DNA of 64,000 nucleotides from Mesorhizobium wenxiniae. Its GTDB lineage: Bacteria > Pseudomonadota > Alphaproteobacteria > Rhizobiales > Rhizobiaceae. A model generated the notes under the pieces. The model had not been told where the DNA came from. It ran no database searches and was given only the letters and a program-made list of their open reading frames with translations. Positions 38,134 through 45,968 of this stretch are shown here, in pieces. Numbering within the stretch: the first letter of the stretch is position 1; every line of letters begins with the position of its first letter. The stretch spans positions 124,001-188,000 of the forward strand of contig NZ_NPKH01000024.1 in the NCBI RefSeq assembly GCF_002284535.1, given 5' to 3'. The position numbers and the translations under genes are program-made.

Positions 38134-38799
38134 ATGCTAGCCCTCTTCCTGCGCGATATCCGCCTGAGTATCCGGGCCGGCGGCGGGGCGCTGACCGGCG
38201 TGATCTTCTTTCTCGCGGTGATCGCGACGATCCCCTTCGGTGTCGGACCGGATCTCAATCTGCTCGCCCGCATCGGCCCGGCGATCCTGTGGATCGGCGC
38301 CTTGCTCGCTTGCCTGCTCGGTCTCGACCGATTGTTCCAGGCCGACCGGGAAGACGGCTCGCTCGATCTGCTGGTGCTCGGCAACGACCGGCAGATGCTG
38401 GCGCTGACCGTGCTGACGAAATGCCTGGCGCATTGGGCGGGAAGCGTGCTGCCGCTGGTCATCGCGGCACCCTTGCTCGGCCTGTTCATGAATATGGAGC
38501 CGATCGGCATCGGCGCCACGGCGCTGACCCTTCTGGTCGGCACGCCGGCGATCACCTTCATCGGCGCTGCCGGTGCGGCGGTGGCGGTGGCGCTGCCGCG
38601 CGGCGGGCTGCTGATCTCGGTGCTGGTGCTGCCGCTGACCATTCCCGTGCTGATCTTTGGCGTGTCGGCAAGCTATGGCGCGGTGGCGAACCCCGATCCG
38701 TTTCTGCAGCCTTTCCTCATCCTCGCCGCGCTGACCTTGTTTCTTGCCGTGCTGGGGCCGGTTGCGGCAGCGTTGGCGCTGCGTCATGGGGCGGACTGA
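38134..38799 (+). CDS. ccmB: heme exporter permease CcmB
   Basis: A 221-residue inner-membrane protein with six helices, partner of CcmA. The start MLALFLRDIRLSIRAGGGALTGVIFFLAVI, the segment GLDRLFQADREDGSLDLL and the helix GGLLISVLVLPLTIPVLIFGV are typical of CcmB. Its stop codon overlaps the ATG of the next frame (TGATG). ccmC, normally next in this operon, is absent and its place is taken by an Imm50-like pseudogene. Confidence 0.95.
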   Translation: MLALFLRDIRLSIRAGGGALTGVIFFLAVIATIPFGVGPDLNLLARIGPAILWIGALLACLLGLDRLFQADREDGSLDLLVLGNDRQMLALTVLTKCLAHWAGSVLPLVIAAPLLGLFMNMEPIGIGATALTLLVGTPAITFIGAAGAAVAVALPRGGLLISVLVLPLTIPVLIFGVSASYGAVANPDPFLQPFLILAALTLFLAVLGPVAAALALRHGAD

Positions 38800-39176
38800 T
38801 GTGGCTGCTACGCATAGAAAATCCGATCTTTCTCCAGACCATCTACGGCAACTAGCCGGACCTGTCTTCTGTCGAGGTCACCAAGGCCGAAATCAGTCGC
38901 GACGGGCCTAGCCTGCACCTGCATTTTATATCGACCCGTCTCCCCTACCGGCCTCCCGTCAAATGGGGACCGTTCAACGCGGTGTATTTTGAACTCGCGT
39001 TCGAAGGTGTCGAGTCGAGCAGCGTTCGGAAATTCCAGAGTCATGACGGGAGCGCAGTCAGAATGTGGGACCACGCGGGCAAAATTCTGCTCACCTGCGA
39101 AGGAGCTGTCAGGCTGTCCATGACATGCCAGTTCATGCGTATCATCAAAATATCCGGTCTGCTCCAGTCGCTATAG
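38799..39176 (+). pseudogene. immunity-protein-50-like gene with an amber codon, at the ccmC position
   Basis: The frame starts in the ccmB stop (TGATG) as MWLLRIENPIFLQTIYGN, meets TAG at 38853-38855, and then continues in frame for 106 codons to 39176. The continuation (PDLSSVEVTKAEISRDGPSL, then WGPFNAVYFELAFEGVESSS, ending CQFMRIIKISG) has the pattern of Imm50-type immunity proteins. CAG to TAG (Gln) would explain the stop (GNQPDLSS). Total is 125 residues. Family members protect a cell from a polymorphic toxin; no toxin gene is visible nearby. Nothing here resembles CcmC. Confidence 0.7.
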
Positions 39177-39283
39177 ATGAACTTCCGATTCCGAGAGACC
39201 GCAAATCCGCCGCAGACGCCGTTCATTGCGACGAATAGCCAGTGCGGCTATGAACATCGCTGCAAGAAGCCTTGGATCGAGAA

Positions 39284-39451
39284 ATGAGCGTACACGCCCT
39301 TTATGTGACCGCTGCCTATGCCATCACGGCCGTGGTTCTGGCCGGGCTGATCGGCTGGATCCTGTTCGACCAGCGTGCGCGCAAGAGGGACCTCGCCGAG
39401 TTGGAAGCGTCCGGCGTGCGGCGGCGCTCCGACAAGGCGGGGAAATCATGA
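39284..39451 (+). CDS. ccmD: heme exporter protein CcmD
   Basis: A 55-residue single-helix membrane protein that belongs to the CcmABCD complex and stabilises the release of holo-CcmE. It has the CcmD pattern: a short N-terminus (MSVHALYVTAAYAITAVVL), one hydrophobic helix (about 7-27) and a basic C-terminal tail (DQRARKRDLAELEASGVRRR). Its stop overlaps the ccmG start by 4 bases (ATGA). It was too short to be flagged by length alone and was found from its place before ccmG. Confidence 0.92.
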   Translation: MSVHALYVTAAYAITAVVLAGLIGWILFDQRARKRDLAELEASGVRRRSDKAGKS

Positions 39452-40026
39452 GCATGCAAGCGGAAACGCCGGCGCGCGCGCGGCGCCTGATCGTGCTTTT
39501 GCCGCTGCTGATTTTCCTCGGGCTGGCGGGACTGTTCCTGACGCAGCTGCTGTCCGGCCGCGACACTTCGGAAGTGCCATCGGCGCTGATCGGCCTGCCC
39601 GCGCCGCCGACCAACCTGCCGGCGCTGGAGGGCATGAATTTGCCCGGGCTCGACTCCAGGCAGTTCGCCGGCAAGGTTACGCTGGTCAACGTCTTCGCGT
39701 CGTGGTGCGGGCCGTGCCGCGACGAGCATCCGGTGCTGCTGGCGCTGTCGCAGGACAAGCGCTTCGTCATCGCCGCGCTCAACTACAAAGACCAGCCGGA
39801 AAACGCCCGCCGGTTCCTCGGCAATCTCGGCAACCCGTTCCAGGCGATCGGCGTCGACGCGGCGGGGCGCGCGGCAATCGACTGGGGCGTCTACGGCGTG
39901 CCGGAAACCTTCGTCGTCGGCAAGGACGGCAAGATCGCCTACAAGCATGTCGGCCCGCTGACGCCAGGCTCGGCACAGACGCTGCTTTTGCCCGAGATCG
40001 AGAAGGCGCTGGCCGCTCCGGGCTGA
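39448..40026 (+). CDS. ccmG: thiol:disulfide interchange protein CcmG/DsbE
   Basis: A periplasmic, membrane-anchored thioredoxin that reduces apocytochrome c for heme attachment. The 192 residues have an N-terminal anchor (about 12-32), then the thioredoxin fold with active site WCGPC (Cys87, Cys90) and the GVPETFVV cis-proline loop. The usual CcmG helix insert is present (RDEHPVLLALSQ). It is translationally coupled to ccmD. The frame is open from 39226, but the start is set by the ATGA overlap. Confidence 0.94.
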   Translation: MSMQAETPARARRLIVLLPLLIFLGLAGLFLTQLLSGRDTSEVPSALIGLPAPPTNLPALEGMNLPGLDSRQFAGKVTLVNVFASWCGPCRDEHPVLLALSQDKRFVIAALNYKDQPENARRFLGNLGNPFQAIGVDAAGRAAIDWGVYGVPETFVVGKDGKIAYKHVGPLTPGSAQTLLLPEIEKALAAPG

Positions 40027-40041
40027 GACACCGGAAACGCG

Positions 40042-41088
40042 ATGGACGAACGAGACATCCGCGACCATTTTCTGGCTCAGGCGAAAGCCTGCGATGGACT
40101 TGGCTCGCCTTTCACCGCGAATTTATGCCGTGCGCTGGCCAAGGTTCTCGACGCAAACACCAGGACCGGGCGGGCGGTGCTCGGCTGGCCGGGCGACGCG
40201 CGCGCCGACGGCCTCGCATTGCGCGTGTGCGGCGCGCTGCATGCGTTGGTCCTGACGGGTGCCAGTGAGCGGCTGGCAGTGATCTATCCGCCCAACCAGA
40301 CAAGTGTATCCGAGATCGCGGCGGTGCTGCCGGAGGCAATTGCGCGATCCGACGAGCAGATCGTCGCCGGCCTCGCCGGCGCGCCGCAGACCAATGAAAT
40401 CGCCCGGTCGGCGATGCTGCTGCCTGGATTTCTGACGATCGCGCGGGAAACCGGCCTGCCGCTGGACTTGTGCGAGATCGGTGCCAGCGCCGGGCTCAAT
40501 CTCCTGTTCGACAGCTTTCACTACCGCTACGGCGATGCCGATTGGGGAGACCCGGCCTCCCCCGTCCCGTTGGCACCGGAGGTGCGCGGCCACGCTGTTC
40601 CACTTGGAGGAGCGATCAACGTCCGCCATCGCGCCGGCTGCGACATCGCGCCGTTCGACATCGCCGACGCAGCGGCGCGTTTACGGCTTCGGTCTTACGT
40701 CTGGGCCGATCAGACGGCACGGCTGGCCCGGCTCGACGCCGCGCTGTCACTTGCCGAAAAGGTTCAACCGCTGCTTGTCAAAGCGGACGCGGCGGATTTT
40801 GTCGAGAAGGCACTGGCCGCACGGCAGCAGCAGGGCGGCGCCTTCGTGCTCTATCATTCGATCATGTGGCAATACCTGCCGCGGGCGACCAAGGATGCCA
40901 TCACCGCCACGCTGGAGCAGGCGGGCAGAGATGCCACGGCCGTTGCGCCTATCGCAAGGCTGAGGATGGAGCCGTGCGATCCCACAAAGCAGTGGGCGGT
41001 ACTCAGCCTCACTCTATGGCCCGGCGGCGAGACACGCCGCCTGGCCAATTGCGATTACCACGGCCGCTGGATCGAATGGATTGGCTAA
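40042..41088 (+). CDS. DUF2332 family protein
   Basis: A 348-residue cytoplasmic protein of the DUF2332 family. Visible: FLAQAKACDGLGSPFTANLC at the start, the segment LDLCEIGASAGLNLLFDSFHYRYG, and the later block VLYHSIMWQYLP. The EIGASAG pattern hints at a methyltransferase-like fold, but no activity is known to me. It begins 15 bases after ccmG, so co-transcription with the ccm genes is likely, though a functional link is not shown. Confidence 0.88.
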   Translation: MDERDIRDHFLAQAKACDGLGSPFTANLCRALAKVLDANTRTGRAVLGWPGDARADGLALRVCGALHALVLTGASERLAVIYPPNQTSVSEIAAVLPEAIARSDEQIVAGLAGAPQTNEIARSAMLLPGFLTIARETGLPLDLCEIGASAGLNLLFDSFHYRYGDADWGDPASPVPLAPEVRGHAVPLGGAINVRHRAGCDIAPFDIADAAARLRLRSYVWADQTARLARLDAALSLAEKVQPLLVKADAADFVEKALAARQQQGGAFVLYHSIMWQYLPRATKDAITATLEQAGRDATAVAPIARLRMEPCDPTKQWAVLSLTLWPGGETRRLANCDYHGRWIEWIG

Positions 41089-41096
41089 GCCCAATC

Positions 41097-41176
41097 AAAC
41101 CGTTCTGGTTGCGCATGATCTCGTCCGAAGTCTGCAACTTTTTGCTGCGCTGACCTTCGGTTCGGGATCATGCGTT
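41097..41176. repeat. palindromic intergenic repeat, GATCATGC type
   Basis: GCGCATGATC and GGGATCATGCG bound the element, with TCTGCAACTTTTT inside. The same words TCTGCGACTTTTTGGGATCATGC recur at about 43978-44001. Confidence 0.65.
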
Positions 41177-41180
41177 CGCC

Positions 41181-41348
41181 TCAGCCGTAGATCTGCTTGT
41201 GGACCTGGTAGAGCATTTCGCTGCGGTCGGCGCGCATGTCGGCCAGATCGCGGCTGGAAAAGGAGTCTATTTCGGCGATGAGGCGGTTGTATTGCCGGCG
41301 CTTGGCGATGCTGGTGCGAGCGCGGCTCATGAGGTTGTCGAGAATCAT
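41181..41348 (-). CDS. small DUF1127 protein
   Basis: A 55-residue arginine-rich protein, MILDNLMSRARTSIAKRRQYN at the start and DLADMRADRSEM in the middle. The DUF1127 pattern (YNRLIAEIDSFSSRDLADM) is clear. In Agrobacterium and Rhodobacter, members bind RNA or affect phosphate and RNA metabolism; here the role is unknown. A weak AAAAGGAACC ribosome site precedes the ATG at 41348. The frame stretches to 41645, but the upstream part is not family-like. Confidence 0.85.
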   Translation of the reverse strand: MILDNLMSRARTSIAKRRQYNRLIAEIDSFSSRDLADMRADRSEMLYQVHKQIYG

Positions 41349-41643
41349 AGCGAGGTTCCTTTTATGCCGCATTGTTGCGGCAGGTTGTTCCTCCCTGATC
41401 GATATGGAGCATGACATAGTTATAGTGCCTTGCAAAAAGAAGATGTTGCAATGCACCATTGCGCTGGACGCATAGCCGGTTAACGGCACATGAGCGCCGT
41501 CGTTAGGCCCGTCGTTGAGCAAGGGCGGCCTTGCCGCGTTTTGCCCCAATGTCTCAAGATCCGATATCAACGATCTTGCCATATCGATCTCCGGCTGGCT
41601 TGATCGCCCCGGCACTAGCGATTTGCATGACCGGGAGAAAACC

Positions 41644-42561
41644 ATGGCCGCCGAAGACTACGAGATTCTCGATCCGCGTTTTGCGCGACTGTTCAACAGC
41701 AACGCGCAGGTGGACAAGCTGTTCACCGGATGCCGGTGGGCGGAAGGGCCGGCCTGGTTTGCGGCCGGCCGTTATCTGGTGTGGTCCGATATCCCTAACA
41801 ACCGCATGCTGCGCTACGACGAGACCGATGGCAGCGTCACCGTGTTCCGCCAGCCGTCCGGCAATTCCAATGGCAACACCGTCGACCGGCAGGGCCGGCT
41901 GGTCACTTGCGAGCATTCGGGCCGCCGCGTCAGCCGCACCGAGCATGACGGCTCGATCACCACCATCGCCGACAAATGGCGCGGCAAGCGGCTGAACTCG
42001 CCCAACGACGCGGTGGTCAAGTCCGATGGTTCGATCTGGTTCACCGACCCGACCTACGGCATCGATACCGATTATGAGGGCGACAAGGCCGAGAGCGAGA
42101 TCGGCGCCTGTCATGTCTACCGGGCCGACCCCGGCACCGGTGAGATCGAAGCGGTGATCACCGATATGGTCAGGCCCAACGGGCTTGCCTTCTCGCTCGA
42201 CGAGAGCAAGCTCTATGTCGTCGACACCGGTCGCACGCATGGCGCCCAGAATCCGGCGCATATGCGGGTGTTCAATGTCGACGAGGGCGGCAGGAAGGTA
42301 TCCGGCGGAAATGTCTTCGCCGACTGCACGGCCGGCCTGTTCGATGGCTTCAGGCTCGACGATCAAGGGCGGATCTGGACGAGTGCCGCCGACGGCATCC
42401 ATTGCTACGATCCGGACGGAACGCTGATCGGCAGGATCAAGGTGCCGGAAGTCGTCGCCAATTGCGTGTTCGGCGGCAACAAGCTGAACTGCCTCTACAT
42501 CGCCGGCACGACCTCGCTCTACATGGTCCGGCTGATGGTCAACGGCGCAAAGACCTACTGA
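41644..42561 (+). CDS. SMP-30/gluconolactonase family protein
   Basis: A 305-residue six-bladed propeller of the SMP-30/gluconolaconase/LRE family. Metal-binding and blade motifs: GCRWAEGPAWFAAGRYLVWSDIPNN, RLNSPNDAVVKSDGSIWFTDP, RPNGLAFSLDESKLYVVDTG, and the C-terminal YDPDGTLIGRIKVPE. Such enzymes hydrolyse sugar lactones; no signal peptide is seen, so it would act in the cytoplasm. The ATG at 41644 is preceded by GGGAGAAAA; the frame opens at 41515. It appears to stand alone. Confidence 0.9.
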   Translation: MAAEDYEILDPRFARLFNSNAQVDKLFTGCRWAEGPAWFAAGRYLVWSDIPNNRMLRYDETDGSVTVFRQPSGNSNGNTVDRQGRLVTCEHSGRRVSRTEHDGSITTIADKWRGKRLNSPNDAVVKSDGSIWFTDPTYGIDTDYEGDKAESEIGACHVYRADPGTGEIEAVITDMVRPNGLAFSLDESKLYVVDTGRTHGAQNPAHMRVFNVDEGGRKVSGGNVFADCTAGLFDGFRLDDQGRIWTSAADGIHCYDPDGTLIGRIKVPEVVANCVFGGNKLNCLYIAGTTSLYMVRLMVNGAKTY

Positions 42562-42630
42562 GCGGCCGCCAAGCAATATGCAAGCGAGCACATTGCTATG
42601 TCTTCTCGGGCGGATCGCGCCCGAGCAGAT

Positions 42631-43251
42631 TTACCACATGGTGTGTTTGTATTCTTCGTCCAGCCAGCGATCGGTCGCCTCGGCCGAATCGGCGAGCGCC
42701 AGCTGGTCGCGCAGGATCTGGCCGAGCGTCGGCAACGTCGCGCGGTCGTACCAGGTTTCTGGCTTCCACAAATCGGAGCGCATGAAAGCCTTGGCGCAAT
42801 GCATGTAGGCGGCCTTGACCGTCACCAGGACGACGCTTTGCGGTTCCTTGCCGTCGACGGCGAGCCGCTCGCGCAAAGCCGCATCGACAGTGATGCGGGC
42901 ATCTCCGTTGACGCGCAGAGTCTCATTCATGCCTGGTATGAGAAAGAGCAGCCCGACCGGGGGGTTGAGAAGAATGTTTTCCAGCGTGTCGAGCCGGTTG
43001 TTGCCGGGCCGGTCGGGGATGGCGATGGTCTTCTCGTCAAGCACGGCGGCGAAGCCCGGTCTGTCGCCCTTCGGCGTCACATCGGCATTGCCGGCGCCGT
43101 CGGAGGAGCCGATCAGCACGAACGGGCTTTTGCCGATGAAGGAACGGCTGTGGCCATCCAGCGCCTTCAATTCCTTGCGGATCGAGCCGTCGGTCGGCCG
43201 AGGCGTCTTGTAGATCGTTCTCAGCACCTCGCGCGTGGTGACGAATTCCAT
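42631..43251 (-). CDS. pyridoxamine 5'-phosphate oxidase family flavoprotein
   Basis: A 206-residue FMN-binding split-barrel protein of the MSMEG_1061-like PPOX branch. The core SPFVLIGSSDGAGNADVTPKGDRPGF, the NRLDTLENILLNPPVGLLFLIPGMNETLRVNG block and the C-terminal AYMHCAKAFMRSDLW are typical. The substrate is unknown; members of the branch are often annotated only as general flavoproteins. It is separated from yciB by only 16 bases and probably forms a unit with it. Confidence 0.9.
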   Translation of the reverse strand: MEFVTTREVLRTIYKTPRPTDGSIRKELKALDGHSRSFIGKSPFVLIGSSDGAGNADVTPKGDRPGFAAVLDEKTIAIPDRPGNNRLDTLENILLNPPVGLLFLIPGMNETLRVNGDARITVDAALRERLAVDGKEPQSVVLVTVKAAYMHCAKAFMRSDLWKPETWYDRATLPTLGQILRDQLALADSAEATDRWLDEEYKHTMW

Positions 43252-43267
43252 GCCCTCTCCTTAACCG

Positions 43268-43942
43268 TTACTTGCCGGCCTTCTCTTCGTTTCCGGTCTT
43301 ACCTTCAAGCGAATGGCGCATGATCAGCGGCATCTGGCTGAAGGTGAAAAGAAGCGTGATCGGCATGATCCCCCAGACCTTGAAGGTAACCCAGGCGTCG
43401 GTGGAAAAATTCCGCCAGACCACTTCGTTGACAAGGGCCAGAAACAGGAAAAACAGGCCCCAGCGGAAGGTGAGTTTCTTCCAGCCCTCGGCATCGAGGC
43501 TGAAAGCCGAATCGAAGACGTAGCCGAGCAGCGACTTGCCGAAGAACAGCCCGCCGAGCAGCACGCCGCCGAACAGCATGTTGACGATGGTCGGCTTCAT
43601 CTTGATGAAGATGTCGTCCTGCAGATAGAGCGTCAGCGCGCCGAAGACGAAGACGACGACGCCCGATACCATCGGCATGATCGGCAAGGTGCGGGTGAGC
43701 AGCCAGGAAGCGATCAGCGCGATCGCGGTCGCGGCCATGAACAGGCCGGTGGCGACGAAGATCGGCCCACCGAATTCGGCCAGCGCCGGAAATTTCTGCG
43801 TCAGCCATGCGCCGCGCGCGTTGGCGAAGAAGAACACCATCAACGGGCCGAGCTCCAGCACCATCTTGAGCAGCGGATTGACGCCTTCCTTCTTCTGTTT
43901 CTGCGGGTCGGACGGGTCGCGTTCGAGGATGCGCGGGTTCAT
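43268..43942 (-). CDS. yciB: inner membrane protein YciB (IspZ/septation protein A)
   Basis: A 224-residue protein with five helices. The family pattern is LLKMVLELGPLMVFFFANARG at the start, then LTLYLQDDIFIKMKPTIVNMLFG and the closing FRWGLFFLFLALVNEVVWR. YciB/IspZ is linked to cell-envelope synthesis and septation. The ATG 43942 precedes MNPRILERDP; the frame goes to 43999 across a repeat. The order ftsY-yciB on the same strand is common in rhizobia. Confidence 0.93.
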   Translation of the reverse strand: MNPRILERDPSDPQKQKKEGVNPLLKMVLELGPLMVFFFANARGAWLTQKFPALAEFGGPIFVATGLFMAATAIALIASWLLTRTLPIMPMVSGVVVFVFGALTLYLQDDIFIKMKPTIVNMLFGGVLLGGLFFGKSLLGYVFDSAFSLDAEGWKKLTFRWGLFFLFLALVNEVVWRNFSTDAWVTFKVWGIMPITLLFTFSQMPLIMRHSLEGKTGNEEKAGK

Positions 43943-43967
43943 AGGCTTTCCTTCTTGCGCATTTTCC

Positions 43968-44001
43968 TGTCCAAAAAGTCTGCGACTTTTTGGGATCATG
44001 C
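43968..44001. repeat. palindromic intergenic repeat between yciB and ftsY
   Basis: The sequence CCAAAAAGTCTGCGACTTTT followed by TGGGATCATGC is a hairpin (AAAAAGTC / GACTTTTT). It is a relative of the element at 41097-41176. Confidence 0.7.
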
Positions 44002-44004
44002 TTG

Positions 44005-45957
44005 TTACGCCACTCCAGCGATCGCCCTGGCGAACTCGCTTGCGGAGAATGGTTCGAGGTCGTCGACCTGTTCGCCGACGCCGATGAAATAGACCGGCAA
44101 TTTGTGCTTTGCCGCGATCGCCACCAGAATACCGCCGCGTGCCGTGCCGTCCAGCTTGGTCATCACCAGGCCGTTGACACCGGCGACATTGCGGAAGATC
44201 TCGACCTGGTTGAGCGCGTTCTGGCCGGTTGTGGCGTCGACCGTCTGCAGCACGGTGTGCGGCGCCTCCGGATCGAGCTTGCCCAGCACCCGGACGATCT
44301 TTTCCAGTTCCGCCATCAGCTCGGTCTTGTTCTGCAGCCGCCCGGCGGTGTCGATGATCAGCACGTCGGAGCCGGCTTGCTTGGCCTGTTCGAAGGCGTC
44401 GTAGGCAAGACCTGCCGCATCGGCGCCAAGCTTCGAGGCGATGACCGGCGACTTGGTGCGCTCGCCCCAGATCTTCAACTGCTCGATCGCCGCCGCGCGG
44501 AACGTGTCGCCGGCTGCGAGCATCACCGATAGGCCGCCATCGGTGAGCTTTGCCGCCAGCTTGCCGATGGTCGTGGTCTTGCCGGTGCCGTTGACGCCGA
44601 CGACAAGGATGACATGCGGCTTGTGGCTGAGGTCGAGCTCCAGCGGCAAAGCGACATGGGTCAGCACCTTCTCCACTTCGGTCGCCATGATGGCGCGGAC
44701 TTCCGCCTCGGAGACGTCCTTGCCGTAGCGGCTGGCGGCCAGTGAATCGGTGATGCGCAGGGCCGTTTCCATACCGAGATCGGCGCGGATCAGCACGTCC
44801 TCCAGATCCTGGAGCGTGTCCTCATCGAGCTTGCGCTTGGTGAAGACGCCGGCGATGTTGCCGGACAGTTCCCGGGAAGAGCGGGCAAGCCCCTCCTTCA
44901 TGCGCTGGAACCAAGAGCGTTTCGGTGCCTGTTCCGGCGCCTTCTGCGGCCCGGCTTTCTGCTCGACCTTCTTGGTTACGGTGACCTTGCCGGGGGCGGG
45001 CTTTGGCTCCGGCGGCGGCTGCGGAACGGCCTCGCGCTTTACCTCCCCCTCGATGGGGGAGGTCCCGAGCGAAGCTCGGGGGTGGGGGTGACTGGCGCCG
45101 GGGCGGTCACTCCACCCCGCCGCTTCGCGGCGACCCTCCCCATCGAGGGGAGGGTGGGGCGCTGGCACGGCTTCAGGCTCGGGCGCGATCTCGGCGCGGA
45201 CCGGCTTCGCCTCGACCGGCGCCGGCTGGCGAATGGGGGGCGGGATTTCGGCTTGCGGCGCTTCAGGCTCGGGCGCAGTTGAGGGGGGCTCGGCCGGCGG
45301 TGCATCTTGCGCAGGTCCGCGCTGCCCCTCACCCTCACCCTCTCCCCGTAAAGGACGGGGAGAGGGGGGCGTCAGCGTAGGAGCTTCTTCTTTGCCGCTT
45401 TCAAAAGGAGGCTCGGCGTGACGATCAGCACCCTTCTCCCCGTCCCTATACCGGGAGAAGGTGCCGGCAGGCGGATGAGTGGCAGCGCCACGTTCGGATG
45501 ACGGACGCTCAGACTGAACGATCTCCTGCGTCGGCTCTGGCTCAGGAATTTCCTCCGGCTCTGCCTCCCGAGCTGGCTGGCGAATGACGGGAGCGACCGG
45601 AATCTCCTTTGGCGCCGCCTGTTCGGCGGGCGCCTCCGGCTCCTCGACCGGCGCAGGTTCCGGCTGGATGTCCGGCTCGGGCCGAATGGTCGGCGCAGGT
45701 TCGGGCTCGGCCTCTTCAACAGGCGCCGGCTGCGGCGCGGGCGGTGCTTCCGGCTCAACTGGCGGCGGAGGCACAGCTTCTGCTTCGGGCCGAGGCTCTT
45801 CGCGTATCAAAAATTCCGGAACAGTCTGTTCGGCGGCCGGCTTCAGCGCCTCCAGCGCGTCCCATTTGATCGGCGGCAGGGGTGCTGACTCGTCGATCCG
45901 CTCCTCGACCACTTCCTTCTTGCCGAACGAAAATATCTTCTTGAGAAAACCAGCCAT
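44005..45957 (-). CDS. ftsY: signal recognition particle receptor FtsY, with an expanded N-terminal linker
   Basis: The GTPase receptor for SRP. The 650 residues have a short basic N-terminus (MAGFLKKIFSFGKK), a very long Pro/Ala/Glu-rich acidic linker (about 40-345), then the N domain (about 348-430) and the G domain with P-loop GVNGTGKTT, DTAG, and TKLDG. The C-terminus FARAIAGVA is complete. The linker holds three segments whose DNA is repeat sequence: residues about 158-181, 194-214 and 267-310. The NG core appears intact. ftsY lies in the order dapF-mtaB-ftsY-yciB; ffh is 37 kb away. Confidence 0.96.
   Translation of the reverse strand: MAGFLKKIFSFGKKEVVEERIDESAPLPPIKWDALEALKPAAEQTVPEFLIREEPRPEAEAVPPPPVEPEAPPAPQPAPVEEAEPEPAPTIRPEPDIQPEPAPVEEPEAPAEQAAPKEIPVAPVIRQPAREAEPEEIPEPEPTQEIVQSERPSSERGAATHPPAGTFSRYRDGEKGADRHAEPPFESGKEEAPTLTPPSPRPLRGEGEGEGQRGPAQDAPPAEPPSTAPEPEAPQAEIPPPIRQPAPVEAKPVRAEIAPEPEAVPAPHPPLDGEGRREAAGWSDRPGASHPHPRASLGTSPIEGEVKREAVPQPPPEPKPAPGKVTVTKKVEQKAGPQKAPEQAPKRSWFQRMKEGLARSSRELSGNIAGVFTKRKLDEDTLQDLEDVLIRADLGMETALRITDSLAASRYGKDVSEAEVRAIMATEVEKVLTHVALPLELDLSHKPHVILVVGVNGTGKTTTIGKLAAKLTDGGLSVMLAAGDTFRAAAIEQLKIWGERTKSPVIASKLGADAAGLAYDAFEQAKQAGSDVLIIDTAGRLQNKTELMAELEKIVRVLGKLDPEAPHTVLQTVDATTGQNALNQVEIFRNVAGVNGLVMTKLDGTARGGILVAIAAKHKLPVYFIGVGEQVDDLEPFSASEFARAIAGVA
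45028..45159. repeat. intergenic-type palindromic repeat embedded in ftsY, third segment
   Basis: Plus-strand CCTCCCCCTCGATGGGGGAGG, a GAAGCTCGG/CCGAGCTTC type hairpin, and CCCTCCCCATCGAGGGG form two palindromes. They are translated on the minus strand as PHPPLDGEGRREAAGWSDRP…SLGTSPIEGEVKREA (residues 267-310). Confidence 0.7.
45316..45378. repeat. palindromic repeat embedded in ftsY, second segment
   Basis: CCTCTCCCCGTAAAGGACGG followed by GGAGAGG forms a hairpin, translated as TLTPPSPRPLRGEGEGEGQR (residues 194-213). Confidence 0.7.
45415..45486. repeat. palindromic repeat embedded in ftsY, first segment
   Basis: It contains the reverse complement of the core catccgcctgccggcacctt found in the intergenic copy at 15939-15989, plus CTTCTCCC…GGGAGAAGG. 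It is translated as THPPAGTFSRYRDGEKGADR (residues 160-179). Confidence 0.8.
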
Positions 45958-45968
45958 GTTCCTGCGTC

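Noticed and set aside
38982..39176. 64-residue frame between ccmB and ccmD as a separate gene
   Set aside because: It is the C-terminal part of the Imm50-like frame that starts at 38799 and is interrupted by TAG; not treated as an independent gene.
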